Of a DNA stretch of 64,000 nt, positions 35,511 to 47,459 are shown piece after piece (position 1 is the first letter of the stretch; each line of letters opens with the position of its first letter). Source of the DNA: Chrysomallon squamiferum. Taxonomy: Eukaryota > Mollusca > Gastropoda > Neomphalida > Peltospiridae. The position numbers and the translations under genes were made by a program. The stretch spans positions 3,767,443 to 3,831,442 of the forward strand of contig CM022672.1 in the NCBI GenBank assembly GCA_012295275.1, in the 5' to 3' direction. The notes under the pieces are model-generated. The model saw nothing but the letters and a program-made list of their open reading frames with translations, searched no databases and had not been told where the DNA came from.

Positions 35511-36523
35511 TCATACTTGTTTACTTGTCAAAACAGATAAACACTCACGTTTGTCAACGAAACTGGTTTCTTACGTACATCCGTGAGACTCTAGCGGTCT
35601 AACATTATCATTATAAAGCTATAATTAAAACTATTTTCCAGTTTATTTTATTAAATTAAATTAATTGTTTAATGTTATTTTTCTTTCTTTCTTTCCTTCT
35701 TTCTTCTGTATTTATTATATTATATTTTATTATATTATATTATATTATATTATATTAGATTGCATTTTGCATTTTGTTTGTTTGTTTAAATTATTATATT
35801 GTTTGTTTGTTTAAATTAATTTCTGAAAATAAAGTTTATAGGAATGATTTTAATAAAGAAAACTTTGTCCAGATAAGAATCACATGTTTTGGAATGAAGT
35901 CTGCTTTTGTATTCAATAATTACCGATTTTTTTAAATTAATATAACCTGTTAATATATGTGTGTGGGTGGATGTTGGTGTGCATGTGTTTAAAAATGAAA
36001 CGAACAACAACAACAACAACAAAAATAATAAATAAATAAATAATTTTAAAACAATAAAATAAAAATAAAAAAATAAAAATAACAACTGGTTAAATATCTA
36101 TGTTCTGTTCCTTTGGCAAAACGAAATCAGAATCAAAATGACCAAAATTATAATTAACAAGCAAATAAAACTGCATTTCGAACTCTCTAATTCTGAACCA
36201 TTTGTGTATTTTGAACCATTATATAAAAATATTATTTGTGACAATAATTTCTGTAGCCGTAAAATAGTTCAACAAAATTTTTCGTCAGAACACAGTATTT
36301 ATTTGACACCTAAATTTTAAATACATTTTTAATATTGTTGTTATTGGGGTTTTTTGTTCATTTTTTTCATTATCATGTTTGTTTACCATAATCGTCTTCA
36401 CCCATCAGCATCAACTGTGACTGTATGTCTGTCTATAAGAGAATGAAGAGATAATAATAATTATATATTAATGATCAATAAATCATTACGCCATCATCAT
36501 CACCTTCAAATAGTCTCTCTTTC

Positions 36524-36567
<44 letters not shown>

Positions 36568-36809
36568 ATAATAATAACAATAATTCATTAATGATCAATA
36601 AATCCTTATTCTGCACGGAACACTGATTCACAAAGCTTAACAAGGAAAACGAACAATAGAAAACACACGCAAATTAACATCTTTATTTATTAATAAGCGT
36701 AAAAACGAAATAAAACCAGTAGCAGCACGAGCTCATTCTGACACGTTCAGCCACTTCATGCATACATATTTAGAGCTAAGTAATAACTAGTTTGCATGGA
36801 AAAGTGCTA
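35511..36809. other. Intergenic, no gene seen
   Basis: Contains a TATAT/ATATT pentamer repeat at 35720-35757, TTTG repeats near 35776-35820, AAAT repeats, and a (GT)n at 36525-36565. Confidence 0.5.
36525..36565. repeat. (GT)n microsatellite
   Basis: About 20 GT units. Confidence 0.95.
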
Positions 36810-37100
36810 GCACCTAACCGGAACATCTGGAGAACGCATGCGTATAATCCGTCTGACCGCGCGCAAAATGCCTTTGATGTGTGACGGTTTGAGTTAGATG
36901 TGGTTTACGTCTGATCCGTATCTTTGCAGTAAACACACAAATAAGCATGTAAGAAACACGAATACTACAAAGGTTAGCGAAACATTTCTTTGTATCGAGT
37001 GGTTGTGAGAGTTCGACAATCAGTTCGTGCAAAGGTCGTAATCTGCTATCAAAAATGAAATTGCATGTGGCGCATGCGGGTTTTTACGCATGCGATGGAT
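36810..37100. promoter_or_regulatory. NRF-1-like motif cluster, promoter candidate
   Basis: Three copies of CGCATGCG lie in 260 bases: at 36835 (inside ACGCATGCGT, a perfect 10-bp palindrome), 37071 (as GCGCATGCG) and 37087. NRF-1 binds YGCGCATGCGC in housekeeping promoters. The patch is CpG-containing in a CpG-poor region. No convincing coding exon is adjacent on either strand. Confidence 0.4.
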
Positions 37101-37292
37101 TAGTGAATAGTAGTATAAACTAAATAATAATAATGATGATGATGATGATGATAGTGTAGAAGAAAAAGAAGAAGAAAAATATAATGGTAATGACTTTGAA
37201 AATAACTGAATAATTACGTCAACAACAAAAACAGAAAAGAGCAATGTTTAATTAACAAAAAGCGGCAATGCAAAAATATTCGTACACACCCA

Positions 37293-37314
37293 CTCACCCA
37301 CACACACACACACA

Positions 37315-37395
<81 letters not shown>

Positions 37396-37412
37396 ACCCA
37401 CCCACACAAACA
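37293..37412. repeat. (CA)n tract
   Basis: Long CA repeat with CCCA interruptions at both ends. Confidence 0.95.
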
Positions 37413-38083
37413 CACACGTACGCATGCACGCACGAACATAACTCACCCGATTAAAGGATTACGATCGATCACATTCTACATGCGACAAAGCCATTGCAAA
37501 AACTCATACTCATAGCATAATTAATTAAGTCCAGTTTAGCAGCTGATGTTACGAATAATAATAATAATATTGCTGACGATGATATAAAAGGATAAAAAGA
37601 AAAAAAAAAAAAGAAAAGAAAAAAGGTACTACTAATACTAATACATTAACAATTTATTATTTATTTATTTTTTTATTAACATTATCACTTCAATATTTGT
37701 TGTTCTGTTACAAGCTCTAGTAGATATTTGTGTTTTGTGACATTAATCTACGAATGACCCACACACAAGCGACTTTTCTTTCTTACACCTTTCTTATACC
37801 GAATGAATGAATGGATGAATGAATAAATAAGGGGGAAACACCAAATTACCAGTTCTTGTAAATGTTCTAGCATTTGTTTTAAAACAGTTCTAAGGATGTT
37901 AATTAATTCATTCTGTGATACACACACACTTGTAATACGCAAGTCGTATCAAGCCACAAAAACAACGTTTAAATACCGAACAGCCGAAACTGGAAACGTT
38001 TGATACGTTGACACTGTACCTCACGTGAGATGTATACATATACATATACTCACACATACCTACCTACCTACCTACCTATCTAC

Positions 38084-38272
<189 letters not shown>

Positions 38273-38299
38273 CATTTATATATCTTCCTGCCAATCAAG

Positions 38300-38550
38300 T
38301 GTGACGTGTTAATCAGAGCGTCAGTTTCAATGGAGCGGTGAGACAGGTGGATTATAATGTAAGCGAAATTCTGATCACGGGCTGATAGCGTGCTGGTTGG
38401 TAAACGTCACGCGAGGGCCCGGATTGTCGTTTTAGTGAAAAGTTATGTTGTTATTACCTGTCCGATATCTCCACATTTTCCACTTCTCCCGTGGGCTGTT
38501 CGCCATTATTACGCAGGTGGGCTGACATCATTACATAGATAAGCTCGAGA
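38300..38550. promoter_or_regulatory. Candidate regulatory patch
   Basis: Balanced composition with TGACGTG, AGACAGGTGGATTATAA, GGGCCCGGATT and GCAGGTGG, between microsatellites. It has no coding frame of note. Confidence 0.25.
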
Positions 38551-38725
38551 GCACGATTTTTTTTTTTTTATTTTTTTCAAACTGTGACAGCCAAAAATAA
38601 TGTGTGAAACTTTATATATTGTGGTGGCCTATGAAATTACTTTTTATCTCTGTGATCAGAGTTAAGCTGGTTCTAATGGTGTTTTAATGTACGCCTCTTA
38701 TTAATATCACTCGTGTTGCCATCTA

Positions 38726-38728
<3 letters not shown>

Positions 38729-38797
<69 letters not shown>
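38729..38797. repeat. (CT)n tract
   Basis: About 33 CT units with an ATCT-type 5' edge. Confidence 0.95.
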
Positions 38798-38800
<3 letters not shown>

Positions 38801-38940
38801 TTCATTTAAAGACAGGCGAATTCACACGTTATGGAAATGAAGATTTATCCAACATCCTAACATACTGATTGATCGGTAACAATGATGTCAGTGCCTTATT
38901 GTATACCTCAGAAAAACACGGGTGCTGGAAAACGGTTGTA

Positions 38941-39030
38941 GGAAAAAATGCCACCGGATAAAATGGCACTGGAAATAATGGCATCCGGAAGAAATGGCAC
39001 TGTGAAGATTTGGAAAAAATGGCATCTTAT
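38941..39030. repeat. Degenerate minisatellite of an AAATGGCAC-type unit
   Basis: Five units of roughly AAATGGCAY(C)GGAA occur with starts near 38946, 38961, 38976, 38992 and 39018, so the period is mostly 15-16 bases with one longer spacing. The family is not identified. It may be part of a mobile-element end. Confidence 0.7.
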
Positions 39031-40350
39031 TTATTTTTTCTGTATTTAAATTTTTTTTTAAAGAATTTTTGAAAATGCAGTTTATTCATGCAATATTGTT
39101 ACATACATCTATATTAATATATAGCATCACTCAGCCACTTGGTTTTGCTTAACAAAGTACAGTGTTATATCAGAGTTTAATATTACACATACACATATAT
39201 ACATATATATATATATAAATGTACATGCACACAAATTCAAACACACATAGTACACTCATACATACGTACCTAAAGGAATGCAAACACAGACAAAAAAAAT
39301 TATAAAACACATACACAAAAAAAAAAAAAAAAAAAAAAATTAAACCTGACATATCAAAAAAAAAATGTTATTTAAACTAAGAGGAAATGTCACACGTGTC
39401 TAAACAATTTTTAAAATATTTGTTGAGCAGAGTTCTAATATTTGCGCATTTTCTCGAGAAGAACGACTTTTTCAATTCGCCTTGACGTTAAGTGAATTAT
39501 ATTTCCATTAATTCCGCATAGAAACATAATTCGAATCTGTGGAGTCAATTATAAAGATATTACAGGCACGGCTTCCCTTGGTTACCTACCAACAACGATG
39601 GCGTCCCCCGAGGCGCGATTCCTGTATAATAACAGGCGTTTAGAAAGCGTTACATTTTTGTACGAAACTGCGGCGGAATTATCGTTACATGCAGAGCTAA
39701 GAAGGAATCAGACGTTCGTATAGGATTACGTCGTTCTTATATAATTATTAATTATGCAATTTTCTCCAGGGATAAAAGCGCAGATGATGTTATTTTTGAA
39801 AGATTACTTCAAACTACAACGTAATTGGAAAGATCAGCTTTATTAGTCAGATGTCAATGACAGAATTAGTTTAAGGTATTACGTTTCAGCGGGAAAGTAA
39901 CGCGTTGCTTGTTGCCCTAAATACTTGGACGTTAAAGGATTTGAAAGTAAATCGGATTTATAATTACCAGTATGTGCAAAAGGTTTTTTTTTTTAGGTAA
40001 TAGTCTTAAAAGTGGTATTAAAAGGATTTGACTCGGTCATAACTTCAACAAAAAATTCATTTCAACCAAAACAAACTGAGCACAATTAAAGAGGCTTATT
40101 CGCAGTTAGTTCAGTAGATAATAGTATTTCAACAGATCATTTCTCTGTGTTTACTAACATGATTCACCCAGCACAGTGTGAATAGGGCTTAATTTGACTT
40201 CATATTTATCGACATTTCTGCTGAGTCCGAGATAATTTCCTTGTTTTTTTACCGTTAGGTTCCTTGTTTGTCTTTTGTTGTTGTTGTTTTGGTTTTTTTT
40301 TGTCTCTCTCGTTTTTACGAACTGTGTTGATATATGTGCCTTTTTGTTTG
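39031..40350. other. Intergenic, mixed composition
   Basis: Apart from the small ORF at 39599, I see a poly-A run at 39317-39339 and CpG-containing DNA at about 39430-39910, but nothing else recognisable. Confidence 0.45.
39599..39727 (+). CDS. Small ORF with good start context, uncertain
   Basis: ATGGCGTCCC opens a frame of about 42 codons: MASPEARFLYNNRRLESV, then TFLYETAAELSLHAELRR, ending at TAG. Composition is protein-like and the patch is CpG-containing. A GTATAG donor-like site overlaps the stop, so it could be a first exon. It is reminiscent of the RLnFLYQAA start of RNase P subunit Rpp21, but I found no downstream exons supporting that. Confidence 0.25.

Positions 40351-40432
<82 letters not shown>
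40351..40432. repeat. Compound (GT)n(GA)n microsatellite
   Basis: About 11 GT units then about 30 GA units. Read on the minus strand it has the same (CT)n(CA)n arrangement as those at 28638 and 47164. Confidence 0.95.
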
Positions 40433-40435
<3 letters not shown>

Positions 40436-40669
40436 ACAGAGAAATAATGTATATAGGCTATATGTATGTATTGATATGTATATGTGTATGCATGTATATA
40501 TATATATGCACCCGTATATATGAGTATGTGTATGTTTGAATGTATGTTTGTATTTATGCATATATACTTGTCTGTCTGTGTGTACGACTGTCTGATATAT
40601 ATATCTATATATGTGTATCTATCTATATATGTATATATTCAAGATTTAGATGCAGTAACATTGATATAA

Positions 40670-40945
40670 CAACATAGCCTACACTGACAACCTCTGTGCA
40701 TGTTGCCTGGATCATGGATTATGATATACTGAGGATGAACTCCACATTTTATTTGTATGTAGTGTTACAATAAACTAAGGGATCACGATATTTATAAATT
40801 TATGAAAAAGAATTCATTGCTAACCTTTATTATTATGAAATCAGAAAATTTGGAAGCAAAGGTGTATAACAGGTTCTGACTGTGTTATGGGCCTAAGGCC
40901 TCTAACACTGAATAAAACTGTCTTGACATGACTTGTCTTGTCTGG
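40670..40945 (+). mobile_element. 3' remnant of a non-LTR retrotransposon
   Basis: One frame reads NLCACCLDHGL, a stop, then YTEDELHILFVCSVTIN. This matches the CxxC...ED.xHxLFxC...(Y) cysteine/histidine motif found near the C-terminus of many non-LTR reverse transcriptases. After further in-frame stops there is AATAAA and a short repetitive tail (CTTGACATGACTTGTCTTG), as in LINE 3' ends. It is truncated at the 5' end and inactive. Confidence 0.6.
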
Positions 40946-41049
40946 TATATTATTTATGGTTTGTTTTTACGCTTGTATAATTAAATTACGGTATTCTGTA
41001 AAATAACCAGAACTTCGATAACAAAGGCTGAAATTAATTAATAAGTAAA

Positions 41050-41056
<7 letters not shown>

Positions 41057-41086
<30 letters not shown>
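41057..41086. repeat. Poly-A tract
   Basis: About 30 A, followed by A-rich sequence to 41180. Confidence 0.9.
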
Positions 41087-41088
<2 letters not shown>

Positions 41089-41232
41089 ATAAATAATAAT
41101 AAGAGAAATAATAAAAAGACAAAAAAGACACAAAATGAAATAAAGGAAGATAAAACAAAACGAAGAAAAAAAAAAAAAAAGAACACAAAGAAAAGGACAA
41201 AAAGACCAATCTACCGATGGACGAGTATGAAT

Positions 41233-41265
<33 letters not shown>

Positions 41266-41329
41266 TAAATAATGTAAATTGGCAAGTTATATGCAGATGG
41301 CATCTTTGTACATTCATGTGAAGACATAA

Positions 41330-41640
41330 TTGACTTGTGGGACCGATAGTTCCGACCAGAGGAAATGAACCGATTTGCGAACGTTCCTCCAGAGGATACT
41401 TATACATCCTTTCAAAATGGCGAAGACAAAAACGCTTCGAGGGTCGCCGAGCCAATTTCCCCTACGACTGTCCATTCGTGTCATTTCCTGTCTTAGGTAG
41501 AACGTCGCCGCAGGACTTGGCTCATCTCGTCTGCACGGACAGCACGGTGAAGTGAAACTGGTGGCCACGGTCAAAGATGGCGGAGTACACGTGCAGTTAT
41601 CGCGAAGGCGTGATTGTAGTTTTGTCGTGAACGAAGTTCA
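41330..41640. promoter_or_regulatory. CpG patch with two ATGGCG sites, promoter-like
   Basis: CAAAATGGCG near 41415 and AAAGATGGCGGAG near 41573 match the YY1-type (AANATGGCG) element found just downstream of many animal transcription starts. CACGTG occurs at about 41590. Open frames on both strands are short and not recognised. Confidence 0.35.
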
Positions 41641-41720
41641 AATGAAAACACATAGAAACGAACGACTATAATGATAATTCTTTCGTTTTTTTTTTCTTCT
41701 TCCAGTAATTAATAATTAAT

Positions 41721-41725
<5 letters not shown>

Positions 41726-41791
<66 letters not shown>
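41726..41791. repeat. (AAT)n microsatellite
   Basis: About 22 AAT units. Confidence 0.95.
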
Positions 41792-41798
<7 letters not shown>

Positions 41799-42298
41799 AA
41801 TATTAATAATCACGTTAATTTTTTTTCTGGCTTTATGTATGCGCTTTATCAGACTATTAAATTTATTACATGTTTAACACAATATAACAGAAAAAAACAA
41901 AACATGAATTCTAAATTAACTGTTAGAAAAAAGCGCTTTCAAAAAATTATGGGCAATTACGAGAAAAAAGAAAACTTGAATCGGTAATAATTTATCTGGC
42001 TCAGATTCGATTCATTTTTCTATTATAAACTGTTCCACTAGAGAATAAACCTTTTTTTTGGTGGTTTTTTTTACTCTCTCTTCCTCTTTCAGAGAAATTT
42101 AATATAAAAGTACTTACTACAAACTAACTGACAGCTAAATTGGTGCATTATTTTTGCCTCTTTATGTGGGTATAGGTCACTGACACATGGTTATTTAAGC
42201 TCTCCTATCCGTTCAGGCAAACTGAAATTTGTCATTTGACTGAATACAGTTATACGCATTAGAGTTAGTAAGAATATCACCAAAATACACTTAATTTT

Positions 42299-42345
42299 AT
42301 TATTCAATTTCATTATTATTATTATTATATTATTATTATTATTAC

Positions 42346-42397
<52 letters not shown>

Positions 42398-42450
42398 AAT
42401 ATTATTGTTACAACTTATTTTATTATTATTATTATTATTATTATTGTTAC

Positions 42451-42484
<34 letters not shown>

Positions 42485-42552
42485 GTTACAACTATTATTT
42501 TATTATTATTATTACTATTATTATTATTATTGTTATTGTTATTATTATTTTA
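42299..42552. repeat. Long interrupted (ATT)n block
   Basis: About 250 bases of ATT units with GTT, ACT and ATTTT interruptions. Confidence 0.95.
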
Positions 42553-42835
42553 AATATTAGAGAAAGAGACAAATTAGTGACAGATTACAAAAACACAGGC
42601 AGATTGCTGTGCATGTTAAGAAGAAGGTAAAAAAACAAACAGTCGGACAGATTACCATAAAAGGACAAATATAAATTAATATAGTGAACACTCCCAGGCA
42701 TGGTTCCTAATTTAGGCACATCTATTAAAAGTATATAATGTTAATTTTGCTATTAATTCTTAAACCACTCTTCACCTGTACAATATTTGTATTATTCTAT
42801 GTATATTGTGATTACATACATAAGTATTTATATAT

Positions 42836-42837
<2 letters not shown>

Positions 42838-42867
<30 letters not shown>
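42838..42867. repeat. Poly-T tract
   Basis: About 29 T. Confidence 0.9.
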
Positions 42868-42868
<1 letters not shown>

Positions 42869-43989
42869 AATTAAGGCTCTAAACAACTTGATCTTGTCTA
42901 ACAACGATTACTAATGGCCATCACAATTAGCAAGAATACAGAGTTAAACTAAGAAATTCGCCAAAAAAAATAGCTAGAAATTCAGACAGACTAAGACGAA
43001 AGACAATCGAATTACTTGCATATTCAAAATCAAAAAGACAAACACAGTTGTATATTCGCAGGAAAAAAATTCAAGAAACTTCCATGTTCTAACGGACAAA
43101 CAAACAAACAAAAACAAATGTTGCAAGAGAGACATGCGAATTATACATTATTCTTAAGTTGAGACCCAGTCAAACAGACTCCCATATTAATAATGAAACA
43201 GAGAAATTAGAGTATCAGCAAGGAGAGAAACAAACAAATAAAGATTTTTCGCCGGAAGACAGACAGACAGGCTACAGCATATTGGCAGGAAAACCGACAG
43301 ACTTCCATGCTGGCAAGAAACAGACTGACAAATAAAGTACCAAATTCCCAGTAAGACAGACACGCGAAGACTGCACACTTGCAGTAACAACTAAACAGGA
43401 TGAAATAATTGAAGGGTGGGAAAAAAAGAAGGGAAAATAGAGACAGACAGACAAGGAGCAATTTTAAGCCAGTCCGTTATTAGTATTAGTGCTATTATTG
43501 CCGTGGCCCACTTTGATAAACAGTAAATGCTGTAATTTCTGTCATCACAGACTTTTAGTCGATTCACTCGCCCACCAGCAGTTTACAGCCCCGAGACTTC
43601 AACAACCACTCAGTCGTGATATAAACTCGATATTCTCTAACCAAATATCTAAACTGTCGGCGAATATGACACGATTAGTATGAGTAATATTTTATATTTT
43701 CCCCACTGAAAAAAAAAAAAAAATATGTTTTTTAAAAATAAGGAAAGAAAAGGCTGGATTTAGATGTTAAAAACTGTGGAAACTGAAAAAAAAAAAAACC
43801 TGCTGCCTTGTCACTGTAACATAGCATAAAAGAAAAGAAGGAGGAGGAGGAGGAGGAAGAGGAGATGAAGAAGGAGAAAAAAAAAGTATGCAGACTTGTC
43901 TGAATAAATTCTGATTAGCAGTGGACTGGGACACACTCGATAACACTTAACCAGTTTACTTTGACAACATACGCTTCACTGCGTGCTCG

Positions 43990-44118
43990 GTTCTTCTGTG
44001 GCGTGCTTCGCTTCTTATCCAAACTTGGAGAACTGTCGATTGCGATCAAATCAAAATTACTATTGCTATGGAGATCAAATCTGTTTTCTGAGTAAATAAC
44101 CCAATTGTCAGTCATTTT
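43990..44118 (-). CDS. Candidate coding exon of an unidentified gene
   Basis: The minus-strand frame reads MTDNWVIYSENRFDLHSN, then LIAIDSSPSLDKKRSTPQKN and RARSEAYVVK, before a GTAAAC donor-like site. A TTATTTACTCAG acceptor-like site lies inside, after the first nine codons. Upstream is a poly-T stretch read as Phe, an artefact. Composition is protein-like, but no family was recognised and no partner exons were found. Confidence 0.3.
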
Positions 44119-44879
44119 AGGAAGAAAAAAAAAAAAAAAAAAAAACACTGTTGAAAATCCTACGGCCAGCAATTTTGTGGATGAAAATTCGACAGAATGG
44201 TTATCCTGGCTCGATGCCAACTAAAACATTTTGCTCCTACTTCAACATTATTTTTTCAGTTAACACTTTTTTTTTTATGTCGTCTAAATGACAAAATAGA
44301 TACTATCTTGGATAAATACCACTAAGCCTACAGAAAGAAAAAAAAAAAAAGACGAAGAAAAAAGATACAAAAACGGAAAGAGAATTTGTTATAATTTTAC
44401 AGTGATACTTTTTGTAACAACTAACTGTTGCTGCATAGTAGTTGTAAAATTGTGGTGGTCGTCGTATTGGTTGTAACGGGAACAGTAATAAATAGTTTTT
44501 GGTAAGTAGGTAGTAGTAGGTGTAACCGTAGTATCAGTACTACTGGAATTATTATTGGCAGAAATAGTAGCAGTAACAGAAACAGTGACAGGATCATCGT
44601 TAGCAAAAGTAGTAAATTACTAATCAGATTTTTTTAAAAACGTATAAAATTGCAGTTTGCATTAATTACTTTTAATACAGCTGCGACAGAGCACGCAGGC
44701 AAATTTAAAATCTCATAAAAATTGAATACGGGCGAGAAACAAAATTTGAAATATGCTGTTTTCTGAGTGTTAAGTGGAGAAACAACACGAAAAGAAAAAC
44801 CAGTGTCTATTAAATTCACCAAGATCACTGTCTCCAGTGTCATAGGAGATAATATAAAATCGAAATGATGGCGCCACGG
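44119..44879. other. Intergenic, no gene seen
   Basis: Degenerate GTA/TAG triplet repeats occur at about 44400-44620; otherwise plain AT-rich DNA. Confidence 0.5.
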
Positions 44880-44970
44880 TTTCTCGTACGATGACTCATT
44901 GGTTGCGGAAGTATTTAAATGTCTGCAAATTGGTCGGAGTAACAAGGTCCCTGATTGGTCACAATTCTCA
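44880..44970. promoter_or_regulatory. Three inverted CCAAT boxes with an AP-1-like site
   Basis: ATTGG occurs at 44898, 44929 and 44954, each as ATTGGTY, spaced 31 and 25 bases. TGACTCA (44892-44898) overlaps the first. Multiple CCAAT boxes at about 30-base spacing are typical of NF-Y-bound promoters. Direction and target are unknown. Confidence 0.4.
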
Positions 44971-45077
44971 GTGTTCTCGAGTTTCCGTCCTCGGGGTGTT
45001 CATCATTAACAGAGTAAAATTCAATGAAGTACTCTTCGGCCAAGATCTTGTCAAAATATTTGAAATCTTGTTTTGCC

Positions 45078-45102
45078 TTTTTTTTTTTTTTTTTTTTTTT
45101 TC
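45078..45102. repeat. Poly-T tract
   Basis: About 24 T in an otherwise mixed region. Confidence 0.9.
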
Positions 45103-45889
45103 CGTTGTTGTTTTCGTTTTTGATAATGGCTGCTTCATAGACTGTGTTAATATGTGACAGTCTCACGTATTTTACTTTTATGAAAAGATTTAACTGATAT
45201 TGTAAAGTCGGATTAATCGTTATTTAATAAGGCTACTGAAAAATAAAAAAATAAAGAATTTGGTGAAGACCAATGAGAATGTTTAATAATACTAGAGAAG
45301 AAGAAAAAGTAAATGATTGTGAATATTTTTTTTTTTTTTTTTAAAAATAAAATAATAAATAATAATTTTAAAAAGAAAGTAAAAAGAAATAACGAAACAT
45401 GAGATACACCGAAAATATTGATTTTATTTAACACTACACTTCGATTTTCCTAAGACTTTATTTTAAAAACATTTATTCGAGTGTCCGAATAATTCCACAT
45501 GTTTTCCAAAACAAAGAAACAAATTTGTGATAATTAAATGAATTAAAAAAATAAATAAATAAAGAAAGAAAATATCGGAAAAACGCCTCTTTTCCGCTCT
45601 TTATGACATTATAACATGAAAACAAACTAATTAAGCATCTGTCATAAATTTCCAAATCAAGACATTTTACACTTCAACTTTTCAGTTTTTCTTTACTTCT
45701 CTTTTTTTTTTTTTTTTTTTTTACAAAAACAGCGTCAAGTACTTCAATCTAGATACCTCGGGAGATTTAAGGGACGGAATTAAAGTGTAATAAAGAAAGA
45801 AACAAAACTGAAATAAAGACAGAGACGATTCTCTCAGGACCGGATTACGGTATCATATTTCAATACAGAGTTCTAAATCAGTCAGCGGA

Positions 45890-46200
45890 CTAAACAACAC
45901 CAGAGTCTACGACGACGATTCTACGACGTACCCGACTTCGGCCCGGCCCGGCAACGCGTTTATCAGCCATAGTAATGGGTTGCCGCGTGAGAACCGGCTC
46001 CCGGACAAAGAGACACTTTGGCACGGCTTTCTCGTGTTAAAAATTAAAGTCACGCCCCAAGACCAATACGTCTTTAGACCCATTTCGGATAATTTCACAC
46101 CTTGGCTGGCATGTGTTTCCTGCTGATTGTGGAAGTCACGTGCTCTTTGAGAGTTCAATTAAAAAGTGGCGCGGAGCCCGGCTAACTGGCGTTCGAGTTT
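45890..46200. promoter_or_regulatory. CpG-rich patch, promoter-like
   Basis: The most CpG-dense stretch of this part: ACGACGACG, CGGCCCGGCCCGG, GGCGCGGAGCCCGG. It also contains TCACGTGC. CGGCAAC at about 45949 and GTTGCCG at about 45979 form inverted arms about 23 bases apart (RFX-like half sites). No recognised exon. Confidence 0.35.
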
Positions 46201-46468
46201 CCACTCGTTTTCCGAAAGGTGTTTGGTTCTGAGAAACTCTAGCCTCTTGCTTCGCGTGCAATTTACGTAACGTGTCAGCCAGCTTCGACTTATTCAATCA
46301 CCAGTTCTTTGTTTTTCCAGCCTGACAATAAATTGTGATTTTTTCCCAGCGACATTTTAACAATTTACTGCGAACACGCATGACACAAGATCACCTGCTC
46401 CACGCTCGCTTTTCATAGTAGTTACATGAATTATTGTCTGATTTGAGAGCTTCCTTAATACGTATGAA

Positions 46469-46690
46469 TGTTATTATTGTTATTGTTATTGTTATTGTTA
46501 TTGTTATTGTTATTGTTGTTGTTGTTGTTGTTGTTGTTATTGAGATTGTTATTATTGTTATTATTATTATTATTGTTATTGTTGTTGTTATTGTTGTTGT
46601 TGTTATTGTTGTTGTTGTTATTGTTATTGAGATTATTATTATTGTTATTATTGTTATTATTGTTATTATTATTATTATTATTATTATTTT
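46469..46690. repeat. (GTTATT)n/(GTT)n repeat
   Basis: About 220 bases of GTT, ATT and GAG units. The poly-Leu and poly-Val/Ile ORFs are artefacts. Confidence 0.95.
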
Positions 46691-46795
46691 GTTATTTTTG
46701 TTATTGTTGCTGTAGTTGTTGGGCTCAGAGATTATAACTGTAGGACGATCGTATTATGGTTAAGATTCTTACACTTTTGTTTCCAAACTAACCAA

Positions 46796-46895
<100 letters not shown>

Positions 46896-47160
46896 TAACA
46901 CACTGAATGTATTTTGTCTTCTTATTATTGTGTGGGTGTGGGTGAGATTATTATTATTATTATTATTTTTTTTTTTTTTTAACGGTTTGAAGAGAAACGA
47001 TACATTTCATGTAGACGTTCACTTGAATTCTGATTTAAGTTAACAACTCTGACATGAAGTATGTAAAGCTAAAATAAGTATTTTCATACCGAATTTAGCA
47101 CTGCGGCTGGCGTAAAAAAACTGACCTAGCGGTTAAGTCGTTATGAATTAAAACTTTCAT

Positions 47161-47163
<3 letters not shown>

Positions 47164-47252
<89 letters not shown>
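47164..47252. repeat. Compound (CT)n(CA)n microsatellite
   Basis: About 32 CT units followed by about 12 CA units. Confidence 0.95.
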
Positions 47253-47459
47253 TACGCACAGACATGCACACAAACAATTTTAATTAACAATTTATAAATA
47301 AAGGAAGTACATTAATTTGGTTCTTTCTGCTGATTATTTTTTTTTCTTTCGTTTCATCATTATTAATATATTTCTCTTATCTGAAAAGAAAAAAAGAAAA
47401 GAATATAAAAATATACACAAAAAATTCGCGTTTCGTCTAATAAGGTATAAAATTACATT

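Larger units (their letters stand above)
41792..43914. other. Intergenic, no gene seen
   Basis: Includes a 250-base ATT-rich block and poly-T at 42838-42867. Repeated ACAGACAG/GGCAGGAAA-like degenerate sequence lies at 43000-43460. A CpG-containing patch lies at 43490-43680. Confidence 0.45.

Noticed and set aside
44634-45166. ORFs of 83-103 codons around the CCAAT cluster
   Set aside because: No family resemblance; several use non-ATG starts or run through poly-T.
46434-46737. Poly-Val/Ile and poly-Leu ORFs of about 90 codons
   Set aside because: Direct translation of (GTTATT)n/(GTT)n repeats.
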